Source: Arcuatula senhousia
Lineage: Eukaryota; Mollusca; Bivalvia; Mytilida; Mytilidae
Assembly: GCA_963971305.1 (NCBI GenBank)
Contig: OZ020304.1
Location: 76,384,355-76,448,354, forward strand
Reading direction: 5' to 3'
Length of the DNA: 64,000 bases
A program made the translations under genes and the position numbers. Shown here piece after piece: positions 12,021-23,745 of this stretch (position 1 is the stretch's first letter; each line of letters begins with the position of its first letter). Under the pieces are notes generated by a model. It was not told the origin of the DNA. It ran no database searches and saw only the letters and a list, made by a program, of their open reading frames with translations.

Positions 12021-15000
12021 CTGAAAAAAAAATCTCATTTTTAAGATTAACAATAATATTTTTCATTCTTCGTCCTTCGCTGAAAATCTTTGTCCAAGTT
12101 TATTGTTGTCCCAGTCTTTTTCATGTGAATTGTTCTATGTCTAGAAATGGATCTTTTGCTGATAAGTTTAAGATGGGTATTGAATTGTTTGCATTATATT
12201 TTTCTTCTGTAGGATCAATGACATCTGGCTATCTTTAATTGCAACTTGGTTATGTAGGTTGTGATACATGTAACTATTCCACATCACATTATTATCTATT
12301 ATGGCCATAAATTGACTAAGCCAACAGTAATAATGTCATGAACCTCAACAACCATTACACAACAAACATGCAATATGTTTCAATTGAAAGAATGATATTA
12401 GTGTTGAGAACTATGATGCATGTACAGCCCATCTATTTAAAGTAGTGCATTATTTGGTTAATCTTTCAGCAAAGCCTAGGAGTCAAATTTCTTAAATTTC
12501 TAAATTTTTGTAAGTTATATAACTTGAACTTTGTGACCTGTGTGAGCTGTTTATCCTTGATCATCTTTCAGAAGCATTCAAACTCACTTTTGTTTTGATA
12601 AGAGTTGGCGTAGTAGGTTGATTCATGTGTTTTGTGTTTAAGTATCTCCTGGTTTATCTCTGTTTCATGACACAAATCAACTTCTTTCTAAGTACATTTC
12701 TACAGCTATTGTATTCTCTCTGGCTACATAACATACTTACATTTTACCTAACTGTTTTCCTCTATACTGATTATTTACTACAATATCTTCTATTCTTCCT
12801 CTCTGTAAAGCAAATAAGGCACCCATGTTAACATCAATGTTAATAAAAAGCTTCGCCAAGCGCAGCATGATACGACCGCAACATGTTGAACCCTGTACAT
12901 TTTAGGCCCAATATGGATAGTCTATTGCTCTGGACACATGCAGCCCATGGTGGACTGACAAAGGTTTTTGACACATGCTGCTCTGGTGGACTTTCGACCC
13001 AGGGGGTAAAAATATAAATTTTCAATTTTGTATTCTACACTTGCAAAAAAATTGTCAAAATCGGACAAGAATTAAAAAAAATCAATTTCGGCCCCTTTTG
13101 GCCCCTTATTATGTAACAGTTGAAAAAGGGGTAGGGTTGCAAAAATAATTTCTCAAATTTGGATTAACTATTTGACAAAAATAAACTTGCAAAAAAAAAT
13201 TTCAAAAACAAACCAGAAATAAAAAAGTTTTGATTACGGCCCCTTTTGGCCCCTAATTACAAAACAAGTGAAAAAGTGGATGGTCACAAAAATTAATTCT
13301 CAAATTTAGATTCACTACCTGACAAGAATAAACTTGCAAAAAATTTTTTTTAAATCGGACCACAAATAAAAAAGTTTAGATTTTGGCCCCATTTGGTCCC
13401 TAATTACGTAATAGGGGAAAAAGGGGGGGGGGGGTCACAAAAATTAATTCTTAATTGTGTAAATGAGCTGAACATTTAAGCAAGCAACAGCTTTTCTCTA
13501 CCTGCTATAGTTTTCATTTCATAGGCCAAAAACATGAAAAAACATTATTTTAGGGGCTGTAGCCCCTATAAGGGGTCATCCGACAACTTCGACCGTATGG
13601 AGTTTTTTGTAGAGCTAAATGAGCTGAACAATTAAGCAAGCAACAGCTTTTTGCTTTCTGCAATAATTTTCATACTATAGGGCAAAATCATGAAAAAATG
13701 CTATTTTTCACCTTTAAGGGGCCGTAACCCCTATAAGGGGTCTTCTGACAACTTTGACCAAATAGAGACTTTTGTAGAACTTTTGATCCTGAAGCAGTAG
13801 GGTGGCATCAGATTTCATCTATCCCTTATACTTTTTGAATTACAAGCCAAAAACAGTAGTCTGATCCCCCTGGTCTATTTTTAGCCACGGCGGCCATGTT
13901 TTTTGACGAATCAGAAATTGAAACATTATTATAGTGCAGGAGACCCTAATGATCAATCATACCAAGTTTCATTGAATTCTGTTCAGTAGTTTCAGAGGAG
14001 AAGATTTTGAAAAAGTTATTGTAAGAACAAACAAAAAAGTTACAATTTTGGCCCCTTTTGGCCCTTAATTTCCAAACGAAAAAAGGGGGGACTCCCAAAA
14101 TCAATCCCATCCATCCTTTAATGGTAAGAAATATCATTGTCAAATTTCATTGCATTTGGATAACTATAACTAAAGTTATCGTGTATACACTAAAGTTAAC
14201 AGACGACAACGACAACGACGACGACGACAGCATCATACCATTATACGTCCACAAATTTTTTGCGGTCGTATAAAAACATCACACTACACAACACATTGTA
14301 TTCTGTCATCATTTTTGTATTGTCAATGTTTCTTATAATGTTGGTGTGGACAAAGGTCGATTATTGTTTCTTATGTCATAAGAAATGGTGACAAAGACAA
14401 TACAAAACTACAACAAAATGCATTTCTATTACCAGTTTAACCTCAGTGATTATAATTAGAATTTCCAGAATCATAAATAGAAAAGAAATAGTATACAGAG
14501 TATAATCCAGAGGGTGCCCTATACCCCACTCAGTTATTATAGAGACTGTGATTGCCACAGAAAACAAACACTCCTTATTTACATAATAAATCATATAATT
14601 CTCTACTTGAATACAAAATATCAAGCGTCTGCAATATGTACCCTAACAAAAAACTGAAATGACAAATGTTAACAGCAAAAGGAAGGCAACCTGTGAAAAT
14701 TGAAGACTGCTTTAAAACAAAGAATACTGTGAGCGAGCCCACAAAAGGGATACCACCCCACTCTGCTTAATAATGGACACTATATTGATAAAAAAAAATT
14801 AAGTCACTGAATGTTCAATGAAATTTTTTTATGCACATCTCCATATGATGTACTTCCTTCATGTGAAGTTTCATAAAAATCCATCAAGGCGTTTAGAAGT
14901 AGTTGCACTTACTAGATCTCTCATTGAACACTATATTTAAAAAGTCTAAGTCCAATTATCTCCACTGAATGATACCTGACAGCAATGAAAATTCTTCATG

Positions 15001-18000
15001 CACATTTTCATATGATGTACTTCCTTCATGTAAAGTAATCAAAATCCATTAAGCAGTTTTGGAGGAATTGCACTTACAAGGTATGTGGACAGACGGACGG
15101 ACAGACAGGATGATTCCAATACATGTATACCCCCTCAAACCATATTATGGATGTTGTGTCATGTACATTAACTCAACATGTAATATTCATCTACTGTAAA
15201 AGAGGATATCTACAAGTGGTGTTGAAATGTGTTAAATTTTAGCAAAATACATGATTTTATATTGGCTTTTAACATGAGGATCATTCATTAAGTGGTGGTT
15301 TTTTATTGCTAAACTAATATACTGTAGTAACAATTACACAAAATTTGCAAAAATAAACCCATTGAGAAAAATATGCCTTTTAATGTACATGTCATCCTTT
15401 GCTATTATGTATATGTTTTGTATAAAAAGTAGGAAAAGGTTGAAATTAATGATAAGAGAAACTAGCCTATTAATCCTACACTTACAGAGGCACACTGTCG
15501 TATAAATTTACTCTCTTTAACAAGAGTCCCTGTACCAATAACTTGGTGTACAGATAAATCTTCTACCACAACGATGTAGTATGTATCTTCACAACCTTTT
15601 AATCTGTCAAATCTGTCTGGTAGCAAACAAAATATAAATATATTAGTTATACATGGTAGCTAATAATAGTTGGACATATTTTATAACAAGGAGTCAGAGA
15701 AATTTACTAGTCTTAAATCATATTTTAAGATACATGTACATAGTAAGAAAAAAAAACAAGTAATACTGTGAGCAAGCTCACAAAAGGATACCCCCCGCTT
15801 CATATTGGACTGAAACCTCAAGTCCAGTTATCTTCCCTGAATGATAACAAAGAGCAATTAAAATTCTTCATGCACATCTACAGATGATGTACTTCCTTCA
15901 TGTAAAGTTTCATAAAAATCCATTAAGCGGTTTAGGAGGAGTTGCGCTTACGGGGTCTCCCATTGAATAATGTATTTTAAAAGTCTAAGTCCAATTATCT
16001 CCCCTGAATGATGTCAGAGTGTGATGAAAATTCTTCATGCACATCTACATACATGTATAATGTTCTTCCTTCATGTAAAGTTTCATCAAAATCCATCAAG
16101 CAGTTTAGGAGGAGTTGCGCTTACGGGTCTCCCATTGAATAATGTATTTAAAAAGTCTAAGTCCAATTATCTCCCCTGAATGATGTCAGAGTGCAATGAA
16201 AATTCTTCATGCACATCTACATATGATGTACTTCCTTCATGTAAAGTTTCAGCAAAATCCTTCAAGCTGTTTAGGAGGAGAAGCGCTTACAAGTTATGTG
16301 GACAGACAGACAGACGGACAGACGGACAGACAGACAGACAGGGTGTTTCCTATATACCCCCCAAACTTTGTTTGCGGGGATTTTCTGTATCAATTTAGTA
16401 ATAGGTCCATTCTCATATAAAATGTATGTTTCATTACTATCGTACCTTCAAATTCCTCTAAGGAAACATCACCAACTTTGGTAAGCTGACTCAGCAGGTT
16501 CATATATCCTACAATATAAAACTACAAATTATAATTTACTGAGCATACCAATTAGGGATCATAAAAGAACTGAAATAACACTTCAAACCTCTTTAAATAT
16601 CTCCCTTTGAAAATAGTATAAATCAGTCATGTCAGTATACCAAGATTAATACATTAAATATGAACAACAACATTAATTGTCTCCCCTTTACAAAAATGAA
16701 TAAATCTATGCTAAGATTCAACCCACATAAGATTACTTTTTGATAACTACCCAAACAAAAAAGATTTCTAACAACCCATGCCAAAATCAGTATAGAACCA
16801 TGTCAAACTCAGGAATGCAGTGTTTGTTTGACTGGTTTGCTAATGATTCCTTAAACAACTCAGTAACAACTCGTTCATTCCTTATATGGAATCAATGGTT
16901 TTTATATGGTTTGTTTGAGGTAAAATGATCTATTACTGATCCACTTATGGTTTGTTCATGGGTTCATAACTTTTATATTACTGAAATATGAGTTGATAGG
17001 TAGTTGTTAACTTTGTTTCCCCAAAAGCACTGAGTTGATACCCAGTCATTAACTTGTAATGTTTTTCATTATGAGTTGTTACTGAGTTGTTAGCTTTAAG
17101 ATATGGGTTGTTACTGAGTCATTCGATCACTGAAAGGTTATACACTTGGATAGATGATGACTTTATGACATCATCAGTTTTTGAGAATCATGTGATTTTG
17201 CTAGCAGACTATGTTTATACATGTTGTCTGCTCAAGTTTGTGTTTTCATGCAATTAATGGTATAAATGTTGAAAAAGATTATCATAGCTTTATGAAGACA
17301 ATGTAAGTACAAAATATAATTAATTACAATAGTTCATGTTTCAGGTCTTTTAATTTGTTACTGTAGCAAATTGACTACAAATGCAGCAAGGCAAATAATA
17401 AGATATCTTCAGCTTGAATGTTAAAATGCCCCAAACTTTTAATACCTTTGATTTAATGCTATAACTAATATTACTAATTTACATTAAAAGCAATAATTAT
17501 TGTGCTTTTGAAGGGCTCTAAATTAAGTTGATGGCTTGGATTGGCATGTATAGCTATATAGATTAATGTTTATTGTTATTATTTCATAATTATTTTTTTG
17601 AAAAATGGTATAAATATATATCATGTTAATAGTATAAGGGATTTATTTAACTTTAGTATTATTTTGTTTTGTATCATAGTCATGGTTGATGTTTTTGGGC
17701 ATATTAATAAACATGCATGTAATATTCCTCAGTGTTATATAAAACAAATTTTGATTACTCAGTAACAAACCATTTTAATAGATCATTAACAAACCATATA
17801 TTCTAATACCCGGGGCACAGTTTCTAATGACTCAGTAACAAACCAGTATAACTGGTCTGATACTAAGTTGTTACTGGTTTCATAACGAGTTGTTTCATAT
17901 ATTTAATTGCATATGCAAATTACTGATCCGTTAACTAATTTACATGTGAAATTTTCCCACTATCAACTCGGTATAAAACCATGGTTTGTAACAAACCAGT

Positions 18001-19320
18001 ATTACTGGTTTCATAACGAGTTGTTCCAGATGCATATGCAAATTAGTGATCCGTTAGCTAATTTACATGTGAAATTTTCCCACTATCAACTCAGTATAAA
18101 ACCATGGTTTTAATGCAAGTTGTTAACATGAGTTGTTATGCCATTTTTTTTGTTTGGGTAAACATTCAGAGTTCTAACATCTTATATGATACAAACAAAA
18201 ATAGTTATGAAGGGATTGGATGAGGAAAATTTTCTGAAATTTGGTAAAATATGCTAACTACATGAATACTTTAGTTAGCACACTTTACCTAATTTCAGAA
18301 AAATTTAAAAACAAAGAAATTTTGCAATGAGATCATAGACTATAGAATCTCAGTGCAAAATTTCTTTATTTCTAAATCATTAAGTATATAATTTAATAAT
18401 GCTTTAAGAACTGGTTATAGGCTTATTTCCCTTCCTTTTTCTAATGAACAATCTGTATGATTAAATTATGTGAATATGAGCATATTAATATTAGGAAACA
18501 CATTTTTATACACTCAAATTCTGTAAACTCTAACTTAATATTGTTTAATTTATGAGGATTAATCTTTAATTATCTCCCTCTGAAAGAGATGTACGCAAAT
18601 CTTGATTGGAGTTCACTGCTGCTACTGAATTTAATAGATTTTTAATAACTTTAAATTTTAAGTTCACTATATCTTTCCTGGCAGATTTTTATTATCTCGT
18701 CAAGTTTTGTGTAGTTATTCTAAATTTTTAAGTCCTTTTTAACGTTTTGTGGGTTTTCTTCAAATTTTTTCCCCAGGCACTATATATAAATTATGTCTCT
18801 TGCATGCTGTTTTTTTTTTACTTTTGTTTGCTTTTATTGTTGATGTATCTGTTTTATATATTCGGTTAAAAGCTCCTTAGAGTTCGTGTTGTATTGTTTT
18901 TATCATCCCAAATCAAAATAAAGTTTTACTTATTACTCTATTTTATTCGCAAGGTTGGGCGGAGCTTAATTTTCTCGGACTATTAGGTAGGATTTAAATG
19001 AAGAAGTCCGAAATAATTGACCCGTGACCAGCCCGGTCAATAAAATAGAGTAATACTCACTTACTAACTTACTATCTGTCATTACTATTAACTGAGAAAT
19101 AAACCATATTAAATCCCCAATGAATATTTCTGCTAAAATAATAAATACGAAGAGATAACTCACCTTTATCATAATCTCCCTTTTGTAGAGGTCTTATGGA
19201 TAACATTTCACCTGGGTTCTGGAGGGATATTGCTGGATTGTAAGTAGCCCTGGAATTCTTTTCAAAATCTATATCTTTAAGAATTTGTGGATCAAAAAGA
19301 GAGTCTTCCTTCTGTCCATT
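11870..19320 (-). CDS. GNPNAT1: Glucosamine 6-phosphate N-acetyltransferase (spliced gene)
   Basis: Five exons on the minus strand join in frame: 19320-19164, 16508-16446, 15616-15486, 12802-12741, 12020-11870 (stop TGA at 11872-11870). Together they encode 187 residues, compared with 184 in human. The enzyme transfers acetyl from acetyl-CoA to glucosamine-6-phosphate in UDP-GlcNAc synthesis. Visible hallmarks are SLFDPQILKDIDF and NPAISLQNPGEMLSIRPL at the N-terminus, EDTYYIVVVEDL, the acetyl-CoA pyrophosphate-binding loop region IEDIVVNNQYRGKQLGK, and LECKDHMVKFYQQFGF with NYMVQRFHE at the end. All introns are GT-AG and phases close. The first exon starts in phase 0 with NGQKEDSLFDP, aligning one residue after the human start, so the initiator Met should lie in a tiny upstream exon that I could not locate. 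Introns are loaded with repeats. Confidence 0.93.
12741..12802 (-). CDS. GNPNAT1: GNPNAT1 62-nt exon with the acetyl-CoA loop
   Basis: This short exon encodes RGRIEDIVVNNQYRGKQLGK between a CTTTACAG acceptor and a GTAAGTATG donor. It carries the Q/RxxGxG/A-type acetyl-CoA-binding loop. It is only 37 bp from the edge of the repeat at 12840. Confidence 0.92.
12840..14275 (-). mobile_element. Reverse copy of the ATACGACCGCAA element, with an inserted second repeat
   Basis: It starts with AAAAAGCTTCGCCAAGCGCA and ends with TTTTTTGCGGTCGTATAAAA, mirroring the element at 2309-4775. About 13460-13940 belongs to the AGCTCACC family (GTAACCCCTATAAGGGGTC), so the two are nested. It lies inside a GNPNAT1 intron. 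Confidence 0.65.
14727..15140 (+). repeat. Interspersed repeat beginning ACTGTGAGCGAGC
   Basis: The segment opens with TACTGTGAGCGAGCCCACAA, contains repeated phrases TCTTCATGCACAT and TATGATGTACTTCCTTCATG, and ends in a GGACAGACGGACGGACAGAC tail. The same family is at 15765-16380 and, reversed, at 34260-34470. There is no coding capacity. Confidence 0.6.
15486..15616 (-). CDS. GNPNAT1: GNPNAT1 third coding exon in view
   Basis: The acceptor TTTGCTACCAG and donor GTAAGTG bound 131 nt. The exon encodes DRFDRLKGCEDTYYIVVVED and then VIGTGTLVKESKFIRQCAS, the central beta-strands of the GNAT core. Confidence 0.93.
15765..16380 (+). repeat. Second copy of the ACTGTGAGCAAGC repeat with three internal subrepeats
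   Basis: It contains three copies of a ~175-bp subunit (CTCCCCTGAATGATGTCAGA, TTCATGCACATCTACAT, CGTTTAGGAGGAGTTGCGCT-like) and a (GACA/GACG)n tail at 16301-16342. Open frames through it are not genes. Confidence 0.6.
16446..16508 (-). CDS. GNPNAT1: GNPNAT1 second coding exon in view
   Basis: 63 nt encode GYMNLLSQLTKVGDVSLEEF and a split Glu/Asp codon, between TGTAG and GTACG. It aligns with [20 protein letters not shown] of the human enzyme. Confidence 0.93.
16750..18158. mobile_element. Non-autonomous DNA transposon with TA target duplication
   Basis: TA|CCCAAACAAAAAA begins at 16748 and TTTTTTGTTTGGG|TA ends at 18160, giving a 13-bp terminal inverted repeat flanked by TA on both sides, as expected for Tc1/mariner-type insertion. 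The interior is rich in short, partly inverted AACAACTCAGTAACAA-type motifs and has two tandem copies of a ~130-bp unit (GCATATGCAAATTA... to ...AAAACCATGGTTT) at about 17850-18110. No transposase is present. It sits in a GNPNAT1 intron. Confidence 0.75.
18161..18931. other. GNPNAT1 intron, nothing recognised
   Basis: AT-rich intronic sequence. I see no terminal repeat or coding signal. Confidence 0.5.
18932..19054. mobile_element. 123-bp MITE-like hairpin element
   Basis: ATTACTCTATTTTATT at 18932 is perfectly mirrored by AATAAAATAGAGTAAT ending at 19054. It lies 110 bp inside the intron after the GNPNAT1 exon at 19164. Confidence 0.7.
19164..19320 (-). CDS. GNPNAT1: GNPNAT1 first recognisable coding exon
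   Basis: The acceptor CTCTCTAACAG is followed by AATGGACAG; the correct frame is Asn-Gly-Gln, not the out-of-frame ATG. The exon encodes NGQKEDSLFDPQILKDIDF through SIRPLQKGDYDK and ends at GTGAGTTA. Because the frame enters in phase 0 and no Met precedes it, the start codon must be in an unseen upstream exon. Confidence 0.9.
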
Positions 19321-19941
19321 CTGTTAGAGAGCAGAAGAAATAAGTGTCATAAAAATGCTTAGTATGATTTCTTTTTAGATTTATGATAATAACAAAAGTT
19401 AACAATAAAGTATGTCTCGCCTGCTGGCACCATTAGAAACAATAATTCTTTCTTACTTCCACTGTATTTTGAATTAATAAGGATTTTCAGTTTCTGAGAT
19501 CAAAAGGTGTTTATAGAACTAAAACATTGCTAATATATGCAAAAAAAAATATCAAATTCTCTCAACCAGAAAATCAAGGTCAAGGTCAAAAGATGTGGAT
19601 GATAATGTGCTAAGCTACTACTGGGGCATATGCATACAACCTATGACGTATAGTCCTTAAAATATGGAGGTGTTCATAAAACCTTAACCTTATTATATAT
19701 ATTTATTACATAGATGCATATGAAATACCGATTTTTCCCAGTGAAATAAAATCTGGTAAATTCACAATGTGAAATAACAAAAATATTTTCACTCTTGCGT
19801 CCTTTCCGGTCAAACTATATTATGACGTCGTGAATTGTATTGCGTTGTCGGCATGACTCCTGCGGTCTAAATTAATACGCCATTCAAATAAATTTATAAA
19901 AAAAATTTTATTAGCGGCATTTTTTCTATGTAATAAAAACG

Positions 19942-20105
19942 ATAATCAATTAGGTCTCATGAATAACCAAAATATGATCACTCGTGCGGGAACGCACTGA
20001 GATTTAACTCGTCCGCGGAACAAGTTCCGCGCACTGGTATAAATCTGTGTGCGTTCACCGACTCGTGATCATATTTTGGTTATTCACTCGACCAAATTAA
20101 TTATC
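19942..20105. repeat. 164-bp near-complete palindrome
   Basis: The arms start ATAATCAATTAGGTC / GACCAAATTAATTAT and continue through TGAATAACCAAAATATGATC / GATCATATTTTGGTTATTCA to a centre of GCGGAACAAGTTCCGC. Almost the whole segment could fold as one hairpin. It is GC-rich at the centre compared with its surroundings. Confidence 0.85.
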
Positions 20106-22035
20106 CTATAAGTATTGAAAATTGTCAAAGTTACTCAACCGGAAAATCAAGGTCAAAGTCAAAAGATGGGGATACAACTGTGTTTAGCTACTACTGGGGC
20201 ATATGGATACAAAGTTTCAACAACCTAGGACCAATAACTTACTTGTGAGATATGGAGGTGCTCATTAACAAGATAAAACCTCAACACAGCTATTATATGT
20301 ACAATGTACATGAGAAGTTGAAGATGAACACCATTTTATAACTGAATGTAATCTTTATGAACATTCGAGAAACAATCTATATTTAGAATTAGATAAATTA
20401 TGTATAAACTTCAGAACTTTGAATAACTCCTCCAAATTTTTATGGATGTTGTCAAATGAAGATATAAATATTACAACTCTAATAGGAAATTATATACAAG
20501 AATGTTTTAAACTCAGAAGAATTTATTGTTAATTTAATATAAAACTGGTATGGCTCTGAACAGACTATATATATATATATATATTTGTGTTGTCTTGACC
20601 CAATTATACATGTAAAATCATTGTATTAAATTATTATGCCCCTTGAGGGACCTTAATTGGAATAAACAATCTTATATCTTATATATATCTTATATCTTAT
20701 GTACAAGGGCTGTCCATAAAGTTCGTGGACAATTGATATAAAATAAATAATATTTATTTGATAATGATTTACTTGAAATTTTGTTATAATTGAATGTAAA
20801 GTCTTCTAAATTTGTGTACCAAATTTTATGATAAATAAACAAATACAAGTTGGTTTTGCATCATTTAGAAAATAAATCGTTTTCATATCCAGGAGCAAGA
20901 CGTTCACACTTTTGACATCAAAATAAACGATTTCTTTTCAATATTGCCAGAATAAATGCAATATTTTTTTAAACTTTGTGAGTTCTGAACCTTATATTTT
21001 GTCAGATGTAACTAAATTTATATTTCTGCATGTATTGTTTCATTTCTGGAAAATTTGATTCACAAATTGCATGGATATTCAAGTTCTTGTCATGAACTTT
21101 TATTGGTGGGTACAACAGCATAACATTTATTGGTGGGTACAACTCTTTATAAGACATATGGCTATATTTTAATACCTGAAAATATGCTAATAATTTATTT
21201 TCTATCCCTTTCTAAAATGCACATGCATCAGAAGTATCTTAGTGAGCTTTTGTCATAATTTAATGAAGCTGTGTATATCTATTGATGCTATTGTAAAATC
21301 GGAGAATAACAAAACAGTCGGGCGATAAGGTGTTAATACTGGGAGAATCTTTCCACAAAGGAATTGAAAGCAATGTCAAATCTAGAAATACTGATTTCTA
21401 GACAAATCTAAATTACAGACCCTTCAAACTTTGTTCGTGCATCGTACTAACAATTGTCAACACTGTAGTACAAGTTTTCTTGTATCGTTAATTACTTAAT
21501 AAGGATATCAAGATCTTGTATTAAGCATTCTGAATATTTTTGAAAAATTCTTACATTGCTCCGACCAAGCATACATTGTATAGTTTTAAAATGACCGCTA
21601 GCATCATACTTAATTATGTTAAACAAATTTCTAGATTTTCTAACAATATGCTGTCGGTTCAAATACTGCAATTAACTTGTCTGTCATTTTATCTTTTGAC
21701 TTACTGTTGGAAGATTCAGTTTCAGTTTTCGTTCGTATCAATCTAAGACCATGACGTGCCTTTGTGAGTTTTTGAAATGTTGTTACCATCTTAATATTTA
21801 ACTTAAGGATGTAAAAATAGGCAATGAAAACCAGTCAATTATAGATATTAATGTAAGTGAAATATTTAGTGTTTATGACATTGTTATGCAACGCATCGAT
21901 TCGAATTTTGGCATGAAGACACTTTATTCATTCTATAAACGAATAGAGTCATCAGTTTGAGTCTCATTATTACATGGTCGCCAATAACATAAACATTACT
22001 TCAGTCATTACAAGATTTAAATCTCCCGATAAGCC
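20106..22035. other. No gene; minor repeats
   Basis: A GTCTCGCC-family fragment occupies the left end to about 20280, and an (AT)n run lies near 20566-20584. GGGCTGTCCATAAAGTTCGT at about 20708 resembles a mariner-type terminus, but no partner end was found. The missing first exon of GNPNAT1 and the 5' end of the LINE element should lie here or further right. Confidence 0.45.
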
Positions 22036-23745
22036 ATGTTAACAACAAATCTATTTTCGACAGTGGCTAAATATAGACCAAAGTACATAGAAACTTTAAA
22101 TCACTGTGTAACAAGTGCTAGTCGTCAAAAACGTACACGTCGTGGGACGAAAGCTGGTAGAAATTTTTTGCGACCCATTCGAACTGTAGTGAATCCATTC
22201 AGAGAACAAATTACAAATGAGACGTCTGGAATTAATCAAAGCAATTTGATTTCCTTAGTCACTGATATCGGACGAGTCACAAATATTCCAACGATTCTAA
22301 AACCGCGGACTGAGCGATCTTTCAAAGGAACTGCAAATTTATCAAATTTATTAAACATAAAGAAATACAACCAGCGACAAAGTGCTAACCATCTCTCCTT
22401 GACACTGTTAAATGCAAGATCTGTGAAAAATAAAACAAATTCTTTATTTGACTATCTAGTATCGAACAACATCGATGTGCTTGCTCTAACGGAAACATGG
22501 CTAGGCTCAAGCATCGACAAGTGTATTATTTCTGAACTTGTCCCTAATGGATATAGTATAAAGCACATATCTAGGACTGAACAAAAAGGTGGTGGTGTAG
22601 CGATAATCTACAAGTCTAACATCGACGTTGCACAAATTAAGCGACCAAAACAACCAACTCAATTTGAACTTCTCGAGTGCAGTATACATTCTAATCGATT
22701 ATATGTCATTTACTGCCCGCCGCCATCTCGAGTCAATAAATTGAAGACTTCGACATTCTTTGAGGAATGGTTGGAATTTTTGGATGATATAATAAATAGT
22801 CCTAATGAAATTCTTATAGTCGGCGACTTCAACCTTCATTTAGATGATCAATCCGATACCGATGGGCGCAAATTTATCGATACTCTAAGTGATCGCGGAT
22901 TAAAACAGCATGTCAATGGTGCAACTCGTGGGCACACTCTCGATTTAGTTATAACCAGAGATCACAGTCCAATCGTATTAGGTACACCAAAAGTCGAGGA
23001 TACTTGTATAATCAACGATAAAGGCGTTGCATCACTAGATCACTTTGCTGTTCATAGTCAACTCAACCTGAACAGACCAGGAAAACAACAAAAAACATTG
23101 ACAATACGTAAAACCAACAATATTGACATTGAAAGGTTCACATCAGATGTAAGTGACAATCACATTGTTAACAGCCACGACTTACAGCTCAACACTTTGG
23201 TAGATTCCTACAATTCTGTTCTTAAGTCGGTGCTAGACGATCATGCTCCATTACAAACAAAACTTATAACTATGCGACCAAACACTCAATGGTACAATGA
23301 GGAACTTCGTAAATCAAAAGTTGAACGTAGGAAAGCTGAAAGAACTATGCGTAAAACAAAACTTGAGGTTCACAAGCAGATTTTCAAAGATTTCTGCATT
23401 AAGACCAGCAAGCTTCTGAGGCAAAGCAAAATCGACTATTACTCAAACAAAATTTCAGACATTGACAGTGATCATAAAAGACTGTTCCGGTTGACAAATG
23501 GACTTCTTGGCAACAGTAACGATAGCACATTACCAAAACATGAAAGTGAGTTTGAGCTCTCAAATCGTTTCGGAAAGTTCTTCATAGACAAAATTGAAAG
23601 TATCAGAAACGGTTTAGCTTTAGCGAACGACGCTATCTTTGACATCGACCCTCTTCGAGCAGATACACGATTTGGTTTCACTTACAGATTTCCGTCCTGT
23701 ATCTATCGACGAAGTAAAGAAAATCATCTTGAAGGCATCGTGTAA
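22036..23745 (+). pseudogene. LINE polyprotein, endonuclease part (frameshifted)
   Basis: A basic N-terminal region of about 115 residues (KRTRRGTKAGRNF) is followed by an endonuclease/exonuclease/phosphatase-fold domain at roughly residues 120-350. The motifs are LLNARSVKNK, LALTETWL, GGGVAIIYK, IVGDFNLHLDD and SLDHFAVHS. From about residue 390 comes the linker before the polymerase. The frame runs off the coding path near 23685 and stops at 23745, 60 bases after the homologous frame continues in the other register. The remaining sequence is uninterrupted, indicating fairly recent insertion. Confidence 0.88.

Noticed and set aside
14376..14624. Hydrophobic minus-strand frame as a membrane protein
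   Set aside because: AT-rich sequence gives hydrophobic translations by chance; there is no family resemblance or splice support.
20700..21130. Mariner element starting GGGCTGTCCATAAAGTTCGT
   Set aside because: I could not find a matching inverted end or any transposase fragment; only a weak AAGTTCATGACAAG-like complement near 21090.
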